Source of the DNA: Pratylenchus scribneri
Taxonomy: Eukaryota; Nematoda; Chromadorea; Rhabditida; Pratylenchidae
Assembly (NCBI GenBank): GCA_030063045.1
Contig: JAQSEB010000066.1
Coordinates: forward strand, 124,001-188,000
Reading direction: 5' to 3'
DNA: 64,000 nucleotides
Part shown: positions 56,567 through 64,000 of the stretch, piece by piece
Layout: each line of letters starts with the position of its first letter
How positions within the stretch are numbered: the first letter of the stretch is position 1
The notes under the pieces: generated by a model
The model's database searches: none
Told to the model about the DNA's origin: nothing
Seen by the model: only the letters and a program-made list of their open reading frames with translations
Program-made: the position numbers and the translations under genes

Positions 56567-57197
56567 ATGTCCAATTCTGAACGAGAAAGGAACGAAGAAC
56601 TAAACAGGCGAATCTGGGCTGAAACTGATCGCCTAATGCGTTTGGCCGAAGAAGACAGAAGACGAAATGAAGAAGTGGTATGTTTGTGATTAAAAATTGA
56701 TTGGCTTGGGATTATTGAGTCCATTAAAAGGACAAATACTAGTAAGTAGTAATAGACTTATCAAAATGAATGATAAGATAAGCTCATTTGAAAAAAGTTC
56801 AGAAGGTCAGTCGAATGTTCAAGACATTAAAAATATTCTAGTAGAGTCAAATGCAAAAAATTATGGCCATATAAAAATTTAAAAAAGAGCAGTTTTAGAT
56901 TTGGATTTTTCGGACTTTGACACTCAAACTCAAGAGCATTTTTTAATGAGCTATCACCCATTGATCAGTCCACTAGTCAGCCTTTTTATCTGATTTTTGA
57001 TTTTTTATCAGGTTCGTCAACGTGATGAAGATTTGCGACGTCGAGAAGAGCAATTGAGACAGCGGGAGGAAGATATCCAACGCAGAGAGGAGGCGGAAAA
57101 TCGCCGTCAGGCAGTGGAGCGCGAACAAACGCGCCAGCGAGTGGCTCGATTCCGTGAACGCCGTCGCAATCGTGACCAACAAGGCGGACAACAGTGA
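56567..57197 (+). CDS. small charged-helix protein, family member 6, two exons
   Basis: Exons 56567-56677 and 57012-57197 (297 nt, 98 residues). Exon 1 gives MSNSERERNEELNRRIWAET and ends RRRNEEV before GTATGT; exon 2 starts VRQRDEDLRRREEQLRQREE after TTTATCAG and ends RDQQGGQQ. Same two-exon plan as member 3; the exon 1 end could be one codon earlier (GTGGTA). The leader is CCTTTTCAGAATTGCG, about 25 bases before the ATG. The 24 bp minisatellite ends about 100 bases upstream. Function unknown. Confidence 0.73.
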
Positions 57198-58255
57198 TGC
57201 GAATAATGGCTGATGAATGATGATGTGAATTGTGAAAAGAAGAAAGAATGAAAGAAATGCCTTGATAATAAAATAAATTTTGTTAAAAAATCTTTTTAAA
57301 ATTTTTCCTTTATTAATAATAAAATGGCATCTTCTTATTGATCTTTTATTAATTATAAATTGGTGGCAATAATTATAACAATTATTATTATTTGGCCTCC
57401 CTTTTCTTTATTCCATATTTTATCTTTAAATGTCACAATCATTTGATTGATTTGCCGTTGGTTGGAAATGCTTTTAAATTTGACAATTTTAAGTTTTATC
57501 AGCAAAACCTTTTCGCCTATATCGAGGGAAAAATGTCCACAAATTCGCAGATTTTTGCCTTTCCTTCCTTCCAATGGAAAATTGAAGTAAAACGCGATTT
57601 CACCTTCCTAATATTGGGTATATGTTCTTAAACCACTCACCTATATGGAATGAAGTGATGAATATGGCCATAAACTACTTCCCATATCTCAATTTACTCG
57701 ATGACCATCAGCTCATGCAAATTTTGCCACCCCCTTTCATATCTTTGGCTTGTTTGTAGTTCGCACACATCGTTGAGTTCATTTACTACCCGCCTCGGGG
57801 GAAAATATCCATCCCTCACTCACAGAAGGTGGCTCTCAAATTGCATTATTCACTATGAAAAACACGTAAATCGAAGGAAATTCTTATCGCCCGCGCATCT
57901 AGAGGAGAAGATGTCCATTAAGCCATCTTCCATTTTGGCCAATCCACATCTTCTTCAAAGGCATTCTCCCCATTTTTTCGCTTCTTTATTCGTAAGATGT
58001 CAGTGCTCATTTGATAATCAGAATGTGGAGGAGTTGACAAATCATTATCATCAGAAAATTGGCGACTGAGATCCCAGGGTCTCAAAATCCGCTATTTTTC
58101 TCAGAATATTTCTTGGAATTTTATAAAATTCTTGAAAACATGACGACATCGACAGCGCAATAAATTCAAGAATATACGCAAAAAGATGTGAATTATGGGA
58201 ATTTACTCCAGAATTAGTAAAATTTGCAAAAAAAAATTTTTGACCAATATTGTTC
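57198..58255. other. no gene supported; possible decayed exon near 58000
   Basis: About 57985-58070 (GATGTCAGTG, TCAGAATGTGGAGGAG, CATTATCATCAGAAAATTGG, CGACTG) resembles minus-strand sequence at about 60195-60290. The open stretch 57701-58069 ends with NHYHQKIGD and a stop. No family is recognised. Confidence 0.4.
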
Positions 58256-58261
58256 TGTTTA

Positions 58262-59222
58262 GCCTCAACTTTCCGGAAAGGAAATCAGAATTAAAACTTT
58301 CAGGAAAGTAAATCAGAATTAAAACTTTCCGGAAAGGAAATCAGAATTAAAACTTTCAGGAAAGTAAATCAGAATTAAAACTTTCCGGAATGAAAATCAG
58401 AATTAAATCTTTCCGGAAAAGAAATCAGAATTAAAACTTTCCGGAAAGGAAATCAGAATTAAAACTTTCCGGAAAGGAAATCAGAATTAAATCTTTCCGG
58501 AAGGGAAATCAGAATTAAATCTTTCCGGAAAAGAAATCAGAATTAAAACTTTCCGGAAAGGAAATCAGAATTAAATCTTTCCGGAAGGGAAATCAGAATT
58601 AAATCTTTCCGGAAAAGAAATCAGAATTAAAACTTTCCGGAAAGGAAATCAGAATTAAAACTTTCCGGAAAGGAAATCAGAATTAAATCTTTCCGGAAGG
58701 GAAATCAGAATTAAATCTTTCCGGAAAAGAAATCAGAATTAAAACTTTCCGGAAAGGAAATCAGAATTAAATCTTTCCGGAAGGGAAATCAGAATTAAAA
58801 CTTTCCGGAAAAGAAATCAGAATTAAAACTTTCCGGAAAAGAAAGAATTACATCTTTCCGGAATGGAAATCAGAATTAAATCTTTCCGGAAGGGAAATCA
58901 GAATTAAAACTTTCCGGAAAAGAAATCAGAATTAAAACTTTCCGGAAAGGAAATCAGAATTAAATCTTTCCGGAAGGGAAATCAGAATTAAAACTTTCCG
59001 GAAAAGAAATCAGAATTAAAACTTTCCGGAAAAGAAAGAATTACATCTTTCCGGAAGGGAAATCAGAATTAAAACTTTCCGGAAAAGAAATCAGAATTAA
59101 ATCTTTCCGGAATGGAAATCAGAATTAAAACTTTCCGGAAAAGAAATCAGAATTAAAACTTTCCGGAAAGGAAATCAGAATTAAATCTTTCCGGAAGGGA
59201 AATCAGAATTAAAACTTTCCGG
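58262..59222. repeat. 28 bp minisatellite, about 34 copies
   Basis: The unit is AATTAAAACTTTCCGGAAAG plus GAAATCAG, as in SRF intron 2, with variants AAATCTTTCC, GGAAGGG and GGAAAAG. Variants are arranged in blocks that repeat every few units. The palindrome TTTCCGGAA is kept in nearly all units. Confidence 0.95.
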
Positions 59223-59325
59223 GAGGTGCCTTTTTTCCTCCTCCATTTTGTTGTGAAGCCGATTTGCGGTGGCCGTCTTCAAAACTTCCCTCAATGTTTT
59301 CATTTGCTGTTGGCTGTCCGGGAAA
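59222..59325 (-). pseudogene. inverted fragment of SRF exon 6
   Basis: Read on the minus strand, it starts GGACAGCCAACAGCAAATG (the same left breakpoint as the fragment at 51957) and follows SRF 40329 to about 40430 through GAAGTTTTGAAGACGGCCAC and AACAAAATGGAGGAGG. It abuts the 28 bp minisatellite at its 3' end. Confidence 0.88.
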
Positions 59326-59433
59326 TGGGCCAAAGGATGGGCCAAGTAATTTACCAATTTGAAGTGAAAAAATCAATAATGGGATTGCCAATACGGAAAT
59401 CAATGATCATTTTCGTTGCCATTCAGAGTAGCT

Positions 59434-59500
59434 TTAGGCAGGAAGAGGCCGAAAACCGACGGCATCTTCTTCGTCGAAATTCGACATCCCCCTGGCTAAC
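59434..59500 (+). pseudogene. fragment of a charged-helix gene exon
   Basis: AGGCAGGAAGAGGCCGAAAA followed by CCGACGG encodes RQEEAENRR, matching REEAENRRQ of member 6 exon 2, then diverges. No start or tail. Confidence 0.6.
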
Positions 59501-60590
59501 ATTCTCTATTGGCGATAAATTTATTTGGAAGAATGTATAAATTTAAATGATGTGAGAGGAAATTTTTGGCTTTTTGTGTTAAATCAAAAGAATGAATGAA
59601 TGAAATGGGAAAAGCGGTGCATTCTGCTATATTGGAATAAATTAGTCCCATCTGATGGAAAGGAATGATTACTTTTTGGATTGCCCTTCGATTCCCAGTC
59701 CCAATTCATTCCATATAAATTACTATGGGAAAATTGCTTATTTGTGAATGAAATGATGAATTTCATTAAAAATAGGTGAGAATAGTGAATGACATGAAAA
59801 TGAATAAAAAATTGATGGCCAAAAAATTAACCAATAATTTGTTCGCTAATTAAATTATAACTTTTTATTGAATATTGGAATGAGATATATTCAATCAATT
59901 TTTTCAACAAATTAAAATTGATTTTTGAATTGGAGGCCAATTCTAGAAGGAAAGAAGAATGCTGAATCCCTGCGTATTATTACTCTTCTTAATTATTTCA
60001 TTTTATGGGAAAAGTAGAAGAATGAGAGGACATTTGAAATTTTTTATGGCAATATTCAAATGTTTCAATTTTTTGCAAATTTTTCCATAAGTTTTATTAT
60101 TTCTGTAGTAATTTGCCCTTAAGCAACAAAGATTTATCTCATAGCCAATGAATGATGGCTGTAGGCAATATGACCATTGGTTATTTCTTTTATTTCTATC
60201 ACGCCTATCCCAGTCGCCAATTTTCTGCTGATAATGGTTTTTAACTTCTCGCTTCTCCATATTCTGAATATCCAATGCCACTGACGTTCTAGGAATAATA
60301 AACATATTCTGAATTGAAATACTGATAATGAAGCATATTCAATCCAAAAAAATCTAAAATCGATTTTATTGTGTGAATAATTTATGTCCATTTGCAATAA
60401 AGTGTATCTTAAATTCCAATAATTCACAATTCACATATCGAATATCGATGTTTTCTGCTTGGAATTGAAAAAACGATACAATCGAAGAAGCATGTGAAAA
60501 TAATTATATTCCTCTGAATTTTTCTTTGAATTTCAAATAAATAGAATAATTCCTTCTCTTTCATTTCCTGGTTATTGTTGATAAAGAAAG
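59501..60590. other. no gene supported; second copy of the NHYQQKIGDWD motif
   Basis: On the minus strand about 60290-60185 reads TSVALDIQNMEKREVKNHYQ then QKIGDWDRRD, matching the decayed stretch near 58030. The surrounding frame is open for about 100 codons (60305-60003) but has no further recognisable feature. Confidence 0.4.
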
Positions 60591-60809
60591 TCAGCGGCAA
60601 AAGTGCCAAAAATAGACAAAGGCAAAAAGAATGAAAATGGCCAAAAAGAATAGCAGCAGACCACTATTAGCAGCAGACTCTTGCAGTTTTGGATTTGGCC
60701 TATCCATTAAGGCAATAGCATTGGCATCGCAATGGGGGACCTCTCGAGTGGATCGAGACTGAGACAATCCAAATTTTACTTCATATAATGTTGTCAATTC
60801 TTCAGCCAT
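60591..60809 (-). CDS. putative 72-residue tail-anchored membrane protein
   Basis: ATG at 60809 (MAEELTTLYEVKFGLSQSRS) lies five bases after an acceptor-like ATATTAG. Residues about 1-48 are hydrophilic; residues about 49-70 are a strong membrane segment (SGLLLFFLAIFILFAFVYFW) followed by HFCR and the stop. That gives an N-cytosolic, tail-anchored topology. I do not recognise the family. An in-frame upstream ATG exists but lies before the acceptor. Small size and absence of introns make this uncertain. Confidence 0.45.
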   Translation of the reverse strand: MAEELTTLYEVKFGLSQSRSTREVPHCDANAIALMDRPNPKLQESAANSGLLLFFLAIFILFAFVYFWHFCR

Positions 60810-61189
60810 ATCCTCTAATATCAAATAAATAAAATCTTTATTTATCAAACTATATTTTCTAATTTAATTGGGTTAACCGAAACTTGCGGTCCCGAATTTT
60901 GTGCCCTTTATCAAAAACTAAATTTGTAGCCCGATAGCCATCTTCCGAGATCTAAAATCTTAATCTTCAGTCCTAAATTTTAATCTCTTATTGATATATT
61001 TATTATCTTGCAAATGCAAATTCAGTGCAGAATATTCTTTCCTTCTGAGGCCCATTTTATGGGCAATAAAAAGGCGCCGAAAAGAAAAGACAAACTATTT
61101 AATTTATCAGATTTTTAAAATTTCTTCAAATCCCACAAAATTTTCCATTCAATTGAATTCATCCAATTTGAATTTAAAGTAATTATTAA

Positions 61190-61510
61190 ATTATTATGGT
61201 AGATGGCGCCTTAATTGGATGTTGGATGTATTTTTCACGGTTACCGATATGTCCATTACCGGAATGTTGGCCCTTCCTGTCGCCATATTTGGCGCTCATC
61301 ATAGTCCATTTTAATAAAACAATTTATATTGCAAACAAATTTGACAGAAATTTATCCCGGCGTTGTATCTCTCTTATTTATGGCCATCTACCATTTCCGC
61401 TCATTTTCTTGACCAACCATGGCAAATTATTTTGCTTTGTTCTGGTCAATTCTCCTCATCATTTTCAGTCTTTTTGCAATCAGAAGTCATCCGGCCATTC
61501 CAACATGATA
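61190..61510 (+). pseudogene. possible remnant of a multi-pass membrane protein
   Basis: Three hydrophobic stretches appear in shifting frames with stops between: WMLDVFFTVTDMSITGMLAL (to a stop near 61318), LTEIYPGVVSLLFMAIYHF (near 61345-61410) and ANYFALFWSILLIIFSLFAI (near 61425-61490). They would fit successive membrane helices of a receptor-like protein but the family cannot be named. An intact gene with tiny introns is not excluded. Confidence 0.3.
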
Positions 61511-61564
61511 ATGCGGGGAAACAAAGGATTTTCGTAAATCGGTTATGCCCCTATTTGGAGGTTG

Positions 61565-61830
61565 TCAAAGGGTCTCCTTCTTGGAGACCCATCCAACTGG
61601 GCAACATCGTTTTTGATTTTGGTGTCAAATTAAAGAGCTCACTTCTGACTATCGATTGATATCAAATTTGTTTGTTTTGGTTCGGAATTTGCAGAAAGCA
61701 AATTTAAAATTTATAATAATAGTCTCTTTTAATTTTAATCGTTTTTTTAAGTATAGCACTGCTAATTCTTAATCAAACCAAACAAATTTTATATCTATCG
61801 ATAGCCAATGATGAGCTCTTTAATTTTAAA
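61565..61830. repeat. repeat family C, fold-back copy
   Basis: TCAAATTAAAGAGCTCA, CTGACTATCGATTGATATC and, inverted at the other end, ATCTATCGATAGCCAATGATG and AGCTCTTTAATTTTAAACC. Similar to the units at 8.8-9.3 kb in the hemopexin-like intron. Confidence 0.6.
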
Positions 61831-62733
61831 CCGAAATCATCTAAGTGGCTTCGTCCTTAATGAGTTACAAGCGACGATGCCCAGCAGTACATATTTTAAT
61901 CATAATGCACTCAACCATGAACTGAGTGAGGAATTTTTGAAGTACCTTAAGGCGAATTCCGAATTGAATGGAAATTGGAAATTGGAAATTGAAATAATAA
62001 TGAATATTTTTGTTTGAATTTTGCTGGTACCAATTGCTTTTCGTTCTGCGTTCTTTTTAGTATTCTTTGTGGCCGAAACAGATGTTAGATTATTTGACTA
62101 TTCTACATCTACAACTACGGTGAATTCCATCACTTTCCCTTGGCTTTTCCGCTATGTGCCAATAATTAATTGATGGAGGGAAGAAATCGACCGATTTTGA
62201 ATGCCAAAAAACAATTAAAAATGGCCAAATTGTGGATGGGAATTTACGGCATTGTAATCGGTGATGATGAGTGATGAATTTGTATTATTTTCTCTCAATT
62301 TTCATTTGGGTTTTTTTACCATTTTAAAATGTGACATTTTCGGCATTGGAGAATTAATTGATTGATATTCATTTTATAAATCTTGTCTATTTACAACTTT
62401 TTAATTATCAATTTTTTGATTTGATTAATAAAAGGCTTAAATCAATATTTGACCCAAATTTTTATTTCAACAAAATGTAATCCAAATAATGGTTTTAACA
62501 ACAAAATGAAGCGATTTCAAACCGAAACAAATTAAAATGAAGAGGGAAGGAAAATAGGAGAAAAATCAAATTTGATGGAGAGGAAAAGGCAAAAATAATA
62601 ATAAAAATTAAAAGGAGAAAGATTGGGACAAAAACACGCGTCATTTTTCGTGGGGATGCGCTTTGATTTATTGTTGAATTTATATCCTAAATTAAATTGC
62701 TTCATTTTATCCTCTACTTCTCCTCCTCCTCAT
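61831..62733. other. intergenic, no gene seen
   Basis: AT-rich sequence up to the 3' end of the CAP gene. A TTGGAAATTGGAAATTGAAAT triplet near 61975 is the only visible small repeat. Confidence 0.45.
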
Positions 62734-64000
62734 TCAGGCAATATCCGAAACGACTGTAACAAGCTTCTTCGTCTTCTGATCAAATGTCGTCTTGAACTGA
62801 TTCGGAACACTGACAGGCAATTCCATCTGTAATTATTGTTGGATTAAATAATTAATTTTTATTAAATTTGAATCTTCAAAATTTTCCCTAATTTTTAAAA
62901 TAATTCTGTGCAAAAAATATTGATTTTTAAAATGCCCATTTTTCTTTTAAACTCACAAAATCTCCATCGTTGCCCTTTGGCACCAGAATGTTCATTTCGC
63001 TGGATTTGCTGGTCACAATTTCCGCCCCAATTGCCTCCTTGCTCAAATACACTTGGCAACCGTCCGTCTTTTGGATGGAAATTGTGGGGACAACGCCCAT
63101 TGCCTGAAAAATAATATTATTGCGTAATAATAATGTCTTAAAAGTTTTATGCTAAAAGCATGAAATTGGCCCTAATTTTTTCGAATTTATGCCAATCTAC
63201 AATCTTAGTAAGCCTAAAGCCAAATGCCGAGATTTGCGTTGGAAAGGTGAAAGGTCATAATTATCCCAAAAATGTTTTTTGAAAAATAATCTTGGCCTAC
63301 CTTCACTTCGACAAATTGACACCCGATGACCTCAATTTGGGAGAGCAGTGAATCGAACACAACGCTGGTCTTTTTGCATGAATCCACCGTCACCGAATTC
63401 ACTTTGCCCTTTATTTGCACCACACTGTTCTCGCAACGATAAATGTAGACGGACTGTAAAAGAGGAAAATATTAATTTTATGAATAATTTATAACAAATT
63501 TTGTTAAAATTTAATATAAAACCTATTAAAAATTCGAAAATTCAATTTTTAAAATAGAAATGTAAATAAAATTTTGAAATTTTTGTGCAAAAAGATAAAT
63601 TTATTAAAGAAAAGATAAAAAAAATGGAAAAAAATATTTAATAAATAAATTGAAAAAATAATTTTTTTTTAAAAATCATTCCCCACCTGTTTCATGTCGA
63701 CTTGCACTTGAATTTGGCGATTGTCTTTGTGGTATTCCTCAAATTAAAAATATTTTTTAATTAATTCTAAGCTAAAAATTTTTCTTACAATTTGCCAAAC
63801 TTTTTGATCCTTCAGCTCCAATTTGGGCTGGCGATGGAATGTTGCTGCTGGAATTGTTGCTGATGGGATTGTTGTTGATGGAATTGATGATGTTGTTGTT
63901 GCCTGAAAATTTTTTAATAATTAAAAAAATATTTAAATTAAAAATACCTTCTTAGGCTTTTTGGTCTTGGATGGCACATCGAAATCACCCTTAAAGGGCG
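62734..64000 (-). CDS. adenylyl cyclase-associated protein (CAP/CAS), C-terminal part, runs off the right edge
   Basis: Exons, 5' to 3' on the minus strand: 64000 (partial)-63948, 63902-63789, 63737-63687, 63453-63301, 63103-62957, 62826-62734. CAP recycles cofilin-bound ADP-actin and recharges monomers with ATP. The visible part is a Thr/Pro/Ile-rich linker, then the C-terminal CARP beta-helix: [48 protein letters not shown], then [34 protein letters not shown] and a last exon with [14 protein letters not shown] and [10 protein letters not shown] before the TGA. This matches the CAP C-terminus closely. All introns visible here are GT-AG and phase 0. The N-terminal cyclase-binding and helical domains lie outside the window. 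Confidence 0.97.

Noticed and set aside
55464..56603. 379- and 332-codon plus-strand frames through the 24 bp array
   Set aside because: A 24-base unit without stops keeps any open frame open; the products (IHILQSVP and FISSNLSQ repeats) look less plausible than the minus-strand frame and have no coding context.
1..64000. tRNA, rRNA or other structured RNA genes
   Set aside because: I looked for tRNA-like T-loop (GGTTCGAATCC-type) signals and rRNA-like blocks and saw none that I could support by eye.

Overview
This is a stretch of an intron-rich, AT-rich animal nuclear genome. The gene content (UNC-120/SRF, CAP, NDUFAF1, SLIRP, a LIPL-type lipase) and the architecture (short introns with TTTCAG-type acceptors, acceptor-like sequence just upstream of several start codons as expected for spliced-leader trans-splicing) point to a nematode. 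Three introns appear to use GC instead of GT donors, which would fit a plant-parasitic tylenchid, but the genus is inference. The exon chains below were joined by hand from splice signals, reading phase and family conservation.

Layout of the first half. A secreted phospholipase A2 (561-3498, +) carries a 1.5 kb inverted-repeat element in an intron. A secreted hemopexin-fold protein follows (6134-10441, +), with its signal-peptide exon preceded by two relic copies. Next come an acid/gastric-type lipase (15717-11660, -), a mitochondrial SLIRP-like RRM protein (17868-18969, +), the complex I assembly factor NDUFAF1/CIA30 (23197-19797, -) and an unrecognised 238-residue protein (24934-23882, -). 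From 24.9 to 32.1 kb I see no convincing gene, only MITEs, low-complexity DNA and an imperfect duplication.

Layout of the second half. A nine-exon serum response factor/UNC-120 gene spans 32105-43315 (+), with minisatellites in introns 2, 5 and 8. From 44 to 57 kb lies a cluster of six copies (four intact, two broken) of a small Arg/Glu/Gln-rich helical protein family that I do not recognise. It is interleaved with broken, rearranged copies of SRF and lipase exons and with long minisatellites. A 72-residue tail-anchored protein (60809-60591, -) is possible, and the C-terminal exons of CAP/CAS (64000-62734, -) run off the right edge.

Repeats dominate the non-coding DNA: a ~310 bp palindromic MITE (family A, about 15 full or partial copies), a ~240 bp palindromic MITE (family B, four copies, all intronic), a 361 bp hAT-type element with a perfect 8 bp target duplication, several fold-back elements, and minisatellite arrays of 24, 25, 28, 35, 39 and 41 bp units. 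Several unrelated minisatellites share a palindromic TTTCCGGAAA core. The most unusual part of the window is the 44-60 kb segment, where a new-looking gene family, exon fragments of neighbouring genes and minisatellites appear to have duplicated together.
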